DNA from: Acidimicrobiia bacterium
GTDB lineage: Bacteria > Actinomycetota > Acidimicrobiia > ATN3 > PSLF01
Reading direction: 5' to 3'
DNA length: 64,000 nt
Assembly (NCBI GenBank): GCA_040289475.1
Contig: PSLF01000006.1
Span: 1-64,000 of the forward strand
The notes under the pieces were generated by a model that did not search any database, was not told where the DNA came from, and saw only the letters and a program-made list of their open reading frames with translations. The position numbers and the translations under genes are program-made. This document shows, in pieces, positions 43,155-51,792 of this stretch. The first letter of the stretch is position 1. Each line of letters starts with the position of its first letter.

Positions 43155-44945
43155 GTGGCCCCGTTTCGCCAGACCCTCAGAGAAAGCATTGAATCAGCGC
43201 TGGTTGCGATACTCCGAGAGAGGAGCGCCTCGCGAGGGGCTCCTTTTGCTCGGGGAGGTCGCGCCGCGCCGACTAAGGATTCCTACGACGATAGTCCGGC
43301 ACTTCACAATGAGACTTTCGGGATCGAGGTAGAGATAGAGCGGCCACGCATACCCGAGCACGGCGACTTTTCCTGCAACATCGCCTTGGTAATGGCAAAG
43401 CAAGTGTCGATGTCACCAAGAGAACTGGCCGCTGCTGTGGCGGAGCGATTGGATCTACCCGCTCAATTTGTATCGCTTGAAGTGGCAGGCCCGGGATTTT
43501 TGAACTTCAAGCTGGATCCCGAAGCGTGGGCATCGGTAGTCGAAGAGGTTCTCGAAGCCGGGTCCCGCTACGGCGCCGCAATCAATCCCTCCCCTGAACA
43601 CGTCAACATTGAGTTCGTCTCGGCCAATCCCACCGGACCTATGCACCTCGGTCATGCCCGCTGGGCAGCTTGGGGAGATGCACTAGCCAGGCTTCTAGAG
43701 ACCGCAGGGCACAAAGTGACCCGCGAGTTTTACATAAACGACGCTGGAAACCAGATAACTCTACTCGGAAAAACCATCGCGGCTTACTACCTGCGTGCTT
43801 TCGGGGGAGATGCAGAACCGCCAGAGGATGGCTACAAGGGAAGCTACATTCAGGATCTTGCCCAAGATCTCGTTAGCGAGGTAGGCAGAGCATGGGTTGG
43901 CCACCCTCGAGAACAACTCATTGCGATGTGTGGCGAGTGGGGAGCTGATCGCCTGTTGGAGGAAATCAGGGGCCAACTAGAGTCTATCGGGGTGCGTTTC
44001 GATGTTTGGACGTCCGAAAAATCGCTCAGGGAAAGCGGGAGCGTTTCTGCGACTTTGGAGGAGCTCCGCAAGCGAGACTTCGCCTACGAGGCTGAGGGGG
44101 CTGTTTGGTTTCGCAGCAGCAAGCTGGGAGATCAAAAGGACCGCGTATTGGTAAAGAGCGATGGACAGCCTACATATTTGGCCGTCGACATCGCCTACCA
44201 CGTCGACAAGTACAAGAGGGGATTCGACAGGTTCATTGATATCTGGGGAGCCGATCACGCCGGGCATGTGCCCAAGCTCAGGTACGCTCTTGAAGCGCTT
44301 GGATACGACCCACGCCGTCTTGAGGTAATTCTCGGTCAGTTAGTTAGCATCTCGAGAGCTGGCGAGCCAGTGAGAATGTCGAAACGATCAGGTGACTTAT
44401 ACACTTTCGAAGAACTAGTAGAAGAGCTCGGGCCTGATGCCGCCCGTTTCCACTTCCTAATGCAAGGACCTGACAGCGCTCTTCACCTGGATCTCGAAAA
44501 AGCGGTCGCGCACTCATTGGACAACCCCGTCTACTACGTACAGTACGCCCACGCAAGAATCTGCTCAATACTCCATAAAGCCCGTGACGCAGGCTTGAAA
44601 CATCCGATACCGGAAATGGCGAAGGCGGCTCCTTTGTCGTCGAAAGAAGAGATCGCTGTGCTCAAACGATTGGAGGAATACCCTTACCTTACGTCCGAGG
44701 CTGCATCAGCGCGGGCACCGCATAAGCTGGCGAACTGGGCCAGAGAGCTGGCAGCGGAGTTTCATGCGTTCTACCAATCGCTAAGAGTGCTTCAGGCCGA
44801 CAGCGAAGAACTGACCAAAGCACGACTTGCTTTAGTTGCGGCCTGCAGGCAAGCTTTGGCTAACTGCCTGTCAATACTAGGGGTGAGAGCCCCAGAACGC
44901 ATGGAAAAGCTAGACGATTCCGATCGCTCTGCGGACGAAGATTAG
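43155..44945 (+). CDS. argS: arginyl-tRNA synthetase
   Basis: A 596-residue class I synthetase that charges tRNA-Arg. The HIGH motif appears as HLGH in NPTGPMHLGHARWAAWGD, the KMSKS loop as RMSKRSGD, and the C-terminal DALR-type anticodon domain is complete. GTG 43155 is the first start giving the Arg_S N-domain. It heads a long rightward gene series (argS, lysA, CDGSH, hom, thrC) in the same order as I recall in mycobacteria, apart from the CDGSH gene. A tRNA-Arg gene lies about 2 kb upstream on the other strand. Confidence 0.95.
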   Translation: MAPFRQTLRESIESALVAILRERSASRGAPFARGGRAAPTKDSYDDSPALHNETFGIEVEIERPRIPEHGDFSCNIALVMAKQVSMSPRELAAAVAERLDLPAQFVSLEVAGPGFLNFKLDPEAWASVVEEVLEAGSRYGAAINPSPEHVNIEFVSANPTGPMHLGHARWAAWGDALARLLETAGHKVTREFYINDAGNQITLLGKTIAAYYLRAFGGDAEPPEDGYKGSYIQDLAQDLVSEVGRAWVGHPREQLIAMCGEWGADRLLEEIRGQLESIGVRFDVWTSEKSLRESGSVSATLEELRKRDFAYEAEGAVWFRSSKLGDQKDRVLVKSDGQPTYLAVDIAYHVDKYKRGFDRFIDIWGADHAGHVPKLRYALEALGYDPRRLEVILGQLVSISRAGEPVRMSKRSGDLYTFEELVEELGPDAARFHFLMQGPDSALHLDLEKAVAHSLDNPVYYVQYAHARICSILHKARDAGLKHPIPEMAKAAPLSSKEEIAVLKRLEEYPYLTSEAASARAPHKLANWARELAAEFHAFYQSLRVLQADSEELTKARLALVAACRQALANCLSILGVRAPERMEKLDDSDRSADED

Positions 44946-44973
44946 CTCTCGCTCGATCTCCCGGAGGAAACCG

Positions 44974-46317
44974 TTGGACGCTTTTTCCGCCCTTGAATCA
45001 ATTCTGCCTGCATCAGCGAGGAAAACCCCCGAAGGACACCTTGAGGTCGGCGGTGTCGACCTCGTTTCCCTTGCCTCAGAGTTCGGAACCCCGCTCTACG
45101 TCTACGACGCTGACCACCTGAAGCAAATGTGTGCGCGCTACATTACTGCGTTTCAATCTAAGTCTCCCCCCCATGGAAGGGTGGTATACGCCTCCAAAGC
45201 TTTTCCGGCAGTAGCAATGATAAGACTAGCTCTGGGTTCTGGACTCGGCATCGACGTAGCGGGGCCAGGTGAACTTTACGCAGCGCTACAAGCAGGAGCG
45301 GACGGTTCTGAGATCTATTTTCATGGTAACGCCAAGTCCCATCAGGAAATATCGATGGGGATACAAGCAGGCGTAGGCAGATTCGTCGTCGACAACATCC
45401 ATGAGTTGTACAAGATTGAGGAAGTCCTGTCGTCGTGCGAACAACACAGGACGAGCAGACAGCGCCAAAAGGTTTTAATTCGCATAACTCCGGGAATAGA
45501 AGCTCACACACACGAATTCATCAACACCGGCCACCTCGACTCTAAGTTCGGTTTCTACCTCTCCGACGGATCCGCAGAAGCCGCCCTCAAGGAGGCCGCC
45601 TCCTGCCGAAACATCGAGCCAGTTGGAATTCATCTCCATATCGGATCACAAATACTTGAACTCGAACCGTTTGCCGAAGCAGCCCGAGTGGCTGTGGAGT
45701 TTATGGCGACGATAAGGCACAAACTCTCTATCGCACTTGAGGAAGTGAACTTTGGAGGGGGACTGGGAGCCACCTACACGCCCGCCGACGATCCTCCGTC
45801 GGTCGAAGATTACGCAGCATGCCTCAAGAACGCCGTGAAAGAATCGTGTGAAGCTAGCGGTCTTCCTCTCCCAGTGGTGGTAGTAGAGCCCGGACGCTCG
45901 ATCACTGCAAACGCCGGGCTGACTCTCTATACCGTCCAGAGCGTCAAGAGGACTCCAACTGGTCGCACCTACGTAGCCGTCGATGGCGGAATGTCCGACA
46001 ATCTCAGACCGATGTTGTACGGAGCCACCTACCATGCCTTGATTGCTAACAAGCTGAATGAAGACCACAGCCTCCAAGCGACACTCGCTGGGAAACACTG
46101 TGAGTCAGGAGATGTTTTGATAGACCGAGCGTCCATGGCAACTTCGGTGGACGCCGGCGACATCGTCGCCACCCCGGCTACAGGCGCTTACGGCTGGTCG
46201 ATGTCGAGCAACTACAACGGGCAGCCGCGGGCAGCCATTGTATTTGTCGAATCCGGAAAAGCTGAGCTGGTTGTGGAGCGTGAGTCTATCGATGATCTAC
46301 TACGACTCCAGCACTGA
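44974..46317 (+). CDS. lysA: diaminopimelate decarboxylase
   Basis: A 447-residue PLP enzyme making lysine from meso-diaminopimelate. The PLP lysine is Lys75 in VVYASKAF. Other signatures are HGNAKSHQEI, GIHLHIGSQI, FGGGLGATY and EPGRSITANAGLTLY, and the C-terminal CESGDVL carries the catalytic Cys of the dimer partner. TTG 44974 is preceded by CCGGAGGAAACCG. It is 29 bases after argS, so the two are one transcript. Confidence 0.95.
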   Translation: MDAFSALESILPASARKTPEGHLEVGGVDLVSLASEFGTPLYVYDADHLKQMCARYITAFQSKSPPHGRVVYASKAFPAVAMIRLALGSGLGIDVAGPGELYAALQAGADGSEIYFHGNAKSHQEISMGIQAGVGRFVVDNIHELYKIEEVLSSCEQHRTSRQRQKVLIRITPGIEAHTHEFINTGHLDSKFGFYLSDGSAEAALKEAASCRNIEPVGIHLHIGSQILELEPFAEAARVAVEFMATIRHKLSIALEEVNFGGGLGATYTPADDPPSVEDYAACLKNAVKESCEASGLPLPVVVVEPGRSITANAGLTLYTVQSVKRTPTGRTYVAVDGGMSDNLRPMLYGATYHALIANKLNEDHSLQATLAGKHCESGDVLIDRASMATSVDAGDIVATPATGAYGWSMSSNYNGQPRAAIVFVESGKAELVVERESIDDLLRLQH

Positions 46318-46395
46318 CGTGTAAAAACGCTGAGACTAAAAAAGACCCAGGCAACACACGAGAATAGATCAAAAAAGCTAAGAAAGGAGGCAAGC

Positions 46396-46635
46396 ATGGA
46401 AGGCGAAGCGCGAGACTCCGTCCCAGAAGTCAAGATCCATGTGCGACGAAATGGCCCATACTTCGTTGAAGGCCGCGTCGGGCTACTGGATTCAGATGGC
46501 AACGAGTTCACCACCGAGGACAAAACTTGGTTGTGCCGATGCGGGCACTCAGAGAACAAACCGTTCTGCGATGGCAGTCACAAAAAGATCGGATTTCAGA
46601 GCGAGGTAAAAGCCGTAGCCGAGAGCGACAGTTGA
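46396..46635 (+). CDS. CDGSH iron-sulfur domain protein
   Basis: A 79-residue protein with one CDGSH motif, CRCGHSENKPFCDGSH, holding a redox-active 2Fe-2S cluster with three Cys and one His. Such small proteins serve in electron transfer or cluster transfer. AAAGGAGG is upstream of the ATG. It sits inside the amino-acid operon between lysA and hom, with gaps of 78 and 49 bases, an unusual place. Its link to threonine or lysine synthesis is unclear. Confidence 0.92.
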   Translation: MEGEARDSVPEVKIHVRRNGPYFVEGRVGLLDSDGNEFTTEDKTWLCRCGHSENKPFCDGSHKKIGFQSEVKAVAESDS

Positions 46636-46684
46636 TGTCTGCTTCCGCGGCGTCTCGTACTACAAGACTTCCTCCAGAGACCCT

Positions 46685-48022
46685 ATGACCTCCGAAGACG
46701 ACAGACCAGTTGCTAAGGTTATGTCCCCAAAGGTCGATCCGGTGCGGATTGGCTTGCTGGGATGTGGGATTGTTGGATCCGCGGTCTGTCGCCAGCTCCA
46801 GGACAACGGAGACGCCATCGCCAGGCGTACCGGCATGCGACTAGAACTAGGAGCCATAGCGGTGCGCAGTCTCGCAAAGGACAGAGACTGCTCTGTCCCC
46901 AAATCGCTTTTCACTACAGATCCAGCCTCAGTGGTGTCCGATCCTGATATTCACGTCGTCGTCGAGGTAATTGGCGGTATCGAGCCAGCCCGCACACTGA
47001 TCCTTGAAGCATTGCAATCCGGGAAGCCCGTGGTAACGGCTAACAAGGAACTAATTTCGACGCTTGGTTCCGAATTGTTCCGAGCAGCAGCCTCCACAGG
47101 GACAGATCTCCTCTTTGAGGCCGCTGTGGGAGGTGGCATTCCTATCATCCGTCCCCTAAGAGACAGTCTGGCCGGTGAAAGCGTCGCCAGAGTCGTGGGA
47201 ATCTTGAACGGAACTACCAACTTCGTACTAACCCGAATGTGGGAGGAGGGGAGGTCTCTTCACGACGCTGTAGCCGAAGCGCAGGAGCTCGGATATGCCG
47301 AGCGCGACCCGAGTGCTGACATAGAGGGCTACGACGCCGCGGCAAAAACTGCGATCCTTGCTAGCATCGCTTTCGACACCCGGATCACTCAGGGCGACGT
47401 GTACAGAGAAGGTATTTCGCGCATCACCCCCTCCGACATGAAATTCGCGGACAGGCTAGGTTACGTAATAAAGCTTCTTTCGATAGCCGAGCTGTCGGGG
47501 GGTGAAGTGCAAGCCCGAGTTCATCCCAGCATGATTCCAAAGAGCCACCCTCTGGCATCGGTCAGAGATTCTTTCAATGCGATATTTGTCGAGGGCGAAC
47601 ACGTCGGCGAACTCATGTTCTTCGGGCGGGGAGCAGGAGGCGGGCCGACGGCGACTAGCGTCCTCGCCGACATACTCGAAGCAGCCCGACATTTGCGCTT
47701 CGGAGGCCAGGCTCCCTCTGTCGACTCCACTAGAAAGCTTCCTATCCGCAGCTTCGACGAGACGTGCACACAGTACTACCTTCTCCTGGAAGTCGTCGAT
47801 CGGCCTGGTGTCTTGGCCAAGATTGCTTCATGCTTCGGAGCCCACGGAGTATCGATAGCTTCGGTATGGCAAGAAGGACATGGGGAGGCAGCGCAGCTAG
47901 TCATAGTGACACACACAGCTCGAGAGAAAGACTTTCAAGCAACATTGCACGACCTCAAGGCTTTAGACGTGGTCTCTGGCGTGATCTCGGTTCTCAGGGT
48001 CGAAGACGAGGAGGGGGGATGA
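46685..48022 (+). CDS. hom: homoserine dehydrogenase
   Basis: A 445-residue NAD(P)-dependent enzyme reducing aspartate semialdehyde to homoserine. The Rossmann motif IGLLGCGIVGSAV lies near residue 20. VTANKELIS, GGGIPIIRPLRDSL, GILNGTTNFVLTRM and ERDPSADIEGYDAAAK are family signatures. The C-terminal 85 residues form an ACT domain (YYLLLEVVDRPGVLAKIA), so feedback by threonine is expected. No aspartokinase is fused. It is followed by thrC with a 64-base gap. Confidence 0.95.
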   Translation: MTSEDDRPVAKVMSPKVDPVRIGLLGCGIVGSAVCRQLQDNGDAIARRTGMRLELGAIAVRSLAKDRDCSVPKSLFTTDPASVVSDPDIHVVVEVIGGIEPARTLILEALQSGKPVVTANKELISTLGSELFRAAASTGTDLLFEAAVGGGIPIIRPLRDSLAGESVARVVGILNGTTNFVLTRMWEEGRSLHDAVAEAQELGYAERDPSADIEGYDAAAKTAILASIAFDTRITQGDVYREGISRITPSDMKFADRLGYVIKLLSIAELSGGEVQARVHPSMIPKSHPLASVRDSFNAIFVEGEHVGELMFFGRGAGGGPTATSVLADILEAARHLRFGGQAPSVDSTRKLPIRSFDETCTQYYLLLEVVDRPGVLAKIASCFGAHGVSIASVWQEGHGEAAQLVIVTHTAREKDFQATLHDLKALDVVSGVISVLRVEDEEGG

Positions 48023-48086
48023 CGCTTCGTGCGCCGGATTCGTTTTCGTCAGGCCATCGACGTAACTCGAACCGCGAGGAGCCAAG

Positions 48087-49145
48087 ATGAATGCGACCCC
48101 CTGGAAAGGGGTGATCGAGGCTTACCGGGATTTCCTTCCGGTTGGTAAATCGACCCCAGTGGTGACACTCGGGGAAGGAAACACTCCACTAGTGCATGCC
48201 AAAAAACTTTCCTCGATGGTTTCAGCGGAGGTCTTTCTCAAGCTTGAAGGAGCTAATCCCACCGGATCTTTCAAGGACCGGGGAATGACAATGGCAATAT
48301 CGAAGGCCGCAGAAGAAGGATCCAAAGCCGTGATCTGCGCCAGTACGGGCAACACCTCTGCCTCGGCAGCTGCGTATGCTACACGCGCAGGAATGAGTTC
48401 GGCTGTACTGATTCCGGCAGGCAAGATCGCTCTTGGAAAGCTCGCCCAAGCACTGATCCATGGAGCAAAAGTTCTCGCTATAAAAGGCAATTTCGACGCT
48501 GCATTGGGCATAGCGAAGCAAGTCGCCCACACGTACCCCGTCACGCTGGTCAACTCCGTGAACCCTTTTAGGATCGAGGGACAGAAAACTGGCGCGTTCG
48601 AGGTGTGCGACTGTTTAGGCGATGCACCCGACTACCACTGCATACCGGTGGGAAACGCAGGAAACATTTCCGCTTACTGGAAGGGATACCTCGAGTATGT
48701 AGAAGCAGGCAGGGCGAAGCGGCGCCCTAGGATGTTCGGATTTCAAGCAGCTGGAGCGGCTCCGCTGGTGCTGGGTGAGCCTGTCTCCAATCCCGAGACA
48801 GTTGCGACCGCCATTAGAATAGGCAACCCTGCTTCCTGGAACACCGCCGTAGAAGCTGCCCGAAGCTCTAAGGGTGGTTTCTGGGCAGTCACCGACGAAG
48901 AGATCCTCTCAGCGTACCGCCTTCTCGCTGACACCGAAGGAGTGTTCTGCGAACCTGCATCTGCAGCCGCCGTCGCCGGTTTACTCCAAAGAGCGGACCG
49001 GGGCCATATAGAGAAGGGAAAGTGCGTGGTTTGCATCCTGACTGGAGCAGGCCTCAAGGATCCCGACCGGGCGATCGCCGAGTCGGCTAGGGTAACGAGC
49101 TTAGAACCCAAAGTCGACGCCGTCGTCGAAGCCCTCGGGCTTTGA
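48087..49145 (+). CDS. thrC: threonine synthase
   Basis: A 352-residue PLP enzyme converting O-phosphohomoserine to threonine. The PLP lysine is Lys63 in GSFKDRGM, the phosphate loop is in [13 protein letters not shown], and [15 protein letters not shown] is the conserved Asn loop. It is of the short bacterial/archaeal type. It requires phosphohomoserine, yet no GHMP-type thrB follows it. Instead the apgM-family gene sits in the position of thrB, 42 bases downstream. Confidence 0.95.
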   Translation: MNATPWKGVIEAYRDFLPVGKSTPVVTLGEGNTPLVHAKKLSSMVSAEVFLKLEGANPTGSFKDRGMTMAISKAAEEGSKAVICASTGNTSASAAAYATRAGMSSAVLIPAGKIALGKLAQALIHGAKVLAIKGNFDAALGIAKQVAHTYPVTLVNSVNPFRIEGQKTGAFEVCDCLGDAPDYHCIPVGNAGNISAYWKGYLEYVEAGRAKRRPRMFGFQAAGAAPLVLGEPVSNPETVATAIRIGNPASWNTAVEAARSSKGGFWAVTDEEILSAYRLLADTEGVFCEPASAAAVAGLLQRADRGHIEKGKCVVCILTGAGLKDPDRAIAESARVTSLEPKVDAVVEALGL

Positions 49146-49187
49146 GGCATTCTCACGCAAGCAATCATCGATGGGAGTACCGGAATC

Positions 49188-50375
49188 ATGAAATATCTCT
49201 GCATAATCCCAGACGGTCTGGCAGATGAGCCGTTGGAAGAACTCAACGGGCGCACTCCCATGGAGGCAGCCAGCACTCCCCACATTGACGATTGGGCAGC
49301 GAGAGCCCAGATTGGCCTCGCCCGTAACGTACCCGATGGGCTTAAACCAGGTTCCGACGTGGCAATCATGTCGATCGTAGGCCTGGATCCTCGCAAGCAC
49401 TACTCTGGGAGAGCCCCGATCGAGGCGGCTGCGATGGGAGTACCCCTAGGAGAGGGAGAGGTCGCTTACCGCTGCAACTTCGTGACTGTTGAAAACAGAG
49501 TAATGAAAGACTTCTCCGCTGGACACATAAGTAGCAATGAGGCAGCCGCCCTCATAGAGGATCTCAACCGTTACTTTGACGGAGAAGCCAGGTTTTATGC
49601 GGGCGTCAGTTATAGAAACATCTGCGTACTCGACGACTCGTACTCCGAGGCGGAATGTACGCCCCCGCACGACCTAACTGACAAAGAGGTGTTGCTCCCG
49701 GTGGGCCCGGCTGCGTCCAAGCTCATAGAAATCATGGACAGATCGAGACAGATATTGGCAGAACATCCTATTAACGAGGCTCGCAGAGCAAAAGGTCAGC
49801 TTCCTGCCACACAGATTTGGCTTTGGGGACAAGGGAAAATCCCTAGTGTAGAGCCTTTCGTCAATCGTTATGGCATGTCCGGCGCACTGATTACTGCCGT
49901 AGATCTGGTACGGGGTCTAGGGGTGTTGACAGGACTGGAAGTAGTAGAGGTGCCGGGTGCCACCGGATACTACGACACCAATTACAGAGGAAAAGCCGAG
50001 TATGCCCTCGAATCTCTCGAGCGACACCCCTTCTGTCTGGTACACATAGAAGCCACGGACGAAGCAGGGCACGAGGGATCCTATGCCCGCAAAATCGAGG
50101 TTTACGAAGCCATCGACGAACAGATCGTGGCGACACTACAATCAGGCCTCGAAGGCGAAGAGTACAGGGTGCTCGTCGTGCCGGATCACCCTACACCGGT
50201 GAAAGCCAAAACGCATACCTCTTCGCCGGTTCCGTTTCTGATCTTCGACACGCGGCGCGCCAACCAGGGGGGCGCTGCCTCCGCCACCTTGACGTTTTCC
50301 GAGCGGGGAGCTGCCCAAGATGGTCGATCCCCTATCGAAGGTCACGAGCTCCTCGGGCGTTTGTTCGACAGGTGA
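49188..50375 (+). CDS. ApgM-family phosphoglycerate mutase or alternative homoserine kinase
   Basis: A 395-residue member of the alkaline-phosphatase superfamily related to archaeal cofactor-independent phosphoglycerate mutase. Metal and catalytic residues are visible: IIPDGLAD, GSDVAIMSIVGLDP with the nucleophile Ser, HIEATDEAGHEG and VVPDHPTP. A branch of this family found in hom-thrC operons without thrB is annotated as a proposed homoserine kinase (TIGR02535), and this gene occupies exactly the thrB slot. But the next two genes use 2-phosphoglycerate to make cDPG, so supplying 2-PG from 3-PG is the competing role. Both functions fit the context; sequence inspection alone does not separate them. 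Confidence 0.8.
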   Translation: MKYLCIIPDGLADEPLEELNGRTPMEAASTPHIDDWAARAQIGLARNVPDGLKPGSDVAIMSIVGLDPRKHYSGRAPIEAAAMGVPLGEGEVAYRCNFVTVENRVMKDFSAGHISSNEAAALIEDLNRYFDGEARFYAGVSYRNICVLDDSYSEAECTPPHDLTDKEVLLPVGPAASKLIEIMDRSRQILAEHPINEARRAKGQLPATQIWLWGQGKIPSVEPFVNRYGMSGALITAVDLVRGLGVLTGLEVVEVPGATGYYDTNYRGKAEYALESLERHPFCLVHIEATDEAGHEGSYARKIEVYEAIDEQIVATLQSGLEGEEYRVLVVPDHPTPVKAKTHTSSPVPFLIFDTRRANQGGAASATLTFSERGAAQDGRSPIEGHELLGRLFDR

Positions 50376-50406
50376 AACCTATTGACTTCATATTCTCCCG
50401 ACTCCA

Positions 50407-51792
50407 GTGAACGGTGCTCGACCTAAAAAGATCCTCTTGGTGGTCGACGGCGAGCATTCGCCTTCTGTGGTCGAATCCGCTATTGAAGCTCTGGAAAACG
50501 CTAATTCGAAGGTAGTTGCCCTCGTGTGGGCAGGCGGTACGGAAAAGGCCGATCCAAGCCGCTATCCGCTCGATATCCCCGTAGTAAGCACAGATTCGGT
50601 TGCTGAAAGCCTGGTCTCAGCCATTGCCGAGTACTTCCCCGAAGAAATCGTTGATCTCTCCGACGACCCTATCATCACCCAGGCCAGAAGGGAACAGCTT
50701 GTGGCAGTCGCAGCATCGAAGAAAGTGACTTACGTCGGGCCTGGATACCGTTTCGAAGCCCCAACGAGATTGCGACTTTCTACGCTGCCGACTGTTGCAG
50801 TGATAGGAACTGGCAAGCGAACGGGAAAGACAGCTGTATGTGCTCAACTCGCCCGCCTATTGACCGAAAACGGGGCTCCGCCTCTCATAGTCACTATGGG
50901 CAGAGGAGGACCTAAAAAGCCCGTGTATATCCCTCCGAAAACGATCCCAGCCGATCCCATTGCTCTTATACAAATGGCAAACGAAGGATTGCACGCCGCA
51001 TCCGACTACATAGAAGATGCTCTGTTTACCGGTCTTCCCACTATTGGCGCATGGCGTTGCGGGGGCGGAATCTTAGGAGAGGCCGGACCAAATGCGGTCG
51101 AAGACGCCGTCCGCCTTGCGCAGGAAAAGGCTGCCGAGTCCAAATCCCAGCTGCTGCTCCTTGAGGGCAGCGGCGCTTCCATCCCGCCAGTGCATGCGGA
51201 TGCCACGGTCACAGTAGTCCCTTGGGAAGCCTTCGAGAAAGCCTCCGGTGAACTGCCGCATCCATTCAAAGGTTTCGGCCTCTATCGCCTCCTCATCGCC
51301 GATGCCTTGGTCGTTACAGGCTGTCCTACAGGACTCGACCCGGAGAGAGAACGCGTTCGCATCAGCAAGATCTACGAGTGGAAAACAGACATAGAGGTTG
51401 TCCTTACCGTTTTCGATCTGACACCGGTGGAGCCTATCAAGGGCCGCACGATTGCTCTCGCTACGACTGCCTCTAAAAAAGTCGCCGGCGTTGTTGCAAA
51501 ACAACTCGAAGCCGAGCACGGAGCGCGGGTTGCTGGCGTCTCTGTTAACCTTTCCAGACCCGATCGACTCTCGGAAGACCTTTCCCGGCTCCTTCCGCAA
51601 GTCGATGTATTAGTAACAGAACTAAAAGCGAGAGCCGTGGACGTGGCGGCCCGGCAGGCTGTAGCCTCTGGAGTCGAGGTGATCTTCGCCGAGAATCGTC
51701 CTCGTTCGTTGGTCGAGGGTGACCAATTAGCCAGCCTATCGCGACGCCTTCTGGACCTCGCACGAAAGCGCTTCGAGGCTAGGGAGGAGTAG
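50407..51792 (+). CDS. cpgS: cyclic 2,3-diphosphoglycerate synthetase homologue
   Basis: A 461-residue protein matching, in length and pattern, the cyclic 2,3-diphosphoglycerate synthetase of methanogens, which closes 2,3-diphosphoglycerate into the cyclic anhydride with ATP. The N-terminal domain starts KKILLVVDGEHSPSVVESAI. The P-loop GTGKRTGKTAV lies at about 134-144, followed by VTMGRGGPKKP, LLLLEGSGASIPP and TGCPTGLDPERERVRI. It abuts the 2-phosphoglycerate kinase gene with no gap, so the two enzymes of the pathway are co-translated. Start ATG is 32 bases after the apgM-like gene... the codon used is GTG 50407. Rare in bacteria to my knowledge; the identity rests on remembered family features. 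Confidence 0.82.
   Translation: MNGARPKKILLVVDGEHSPSVVESAIEALENANSKVVALVWAGGTEKADPSRYPLDIPVVSTDSVAESLVSAIAEYFPEEIVDLSDDPIITQARREQLVAVAASKKVTYVGPGYRFEAPTRLRLSTLPTVAVIGTGKRTGKTAVCAQLARLLTENGAPPLIVTMGRGGPKKPVYIPPKTIPADPIALIQMANEGLHAASDYIEDALFTGLPTIGAWRCGGGILGEAGPNAVEDAVRLAQEKAAESKSQLLLLEGSGASIPPVHADATVTVVPWEAFEKASGELPHPFKGFGLYRLLIADALVVTGCPTGLDPERERVRISKIYEWKTDIEVVLTVFDLTPVEPIKGRTIALATTASKKVAGVVAKQLEAEHGARVAGVSVNLSRPDRLSEDLSRLLPQVDVLVTELKARAVDVAARQAVASGVEVIFAENRPRSLVEGDQLASLSRRLLDLARKRFEAREE

Noticed and set aside
49188-50375. Simple annotation as the glycolytic phosphoglycerate mutase
   Set aside because: Not excluded, but its position between thrC and the cDPG genes makes a dedicated role more likely than general glycolysis; kept as a hypothesis only.
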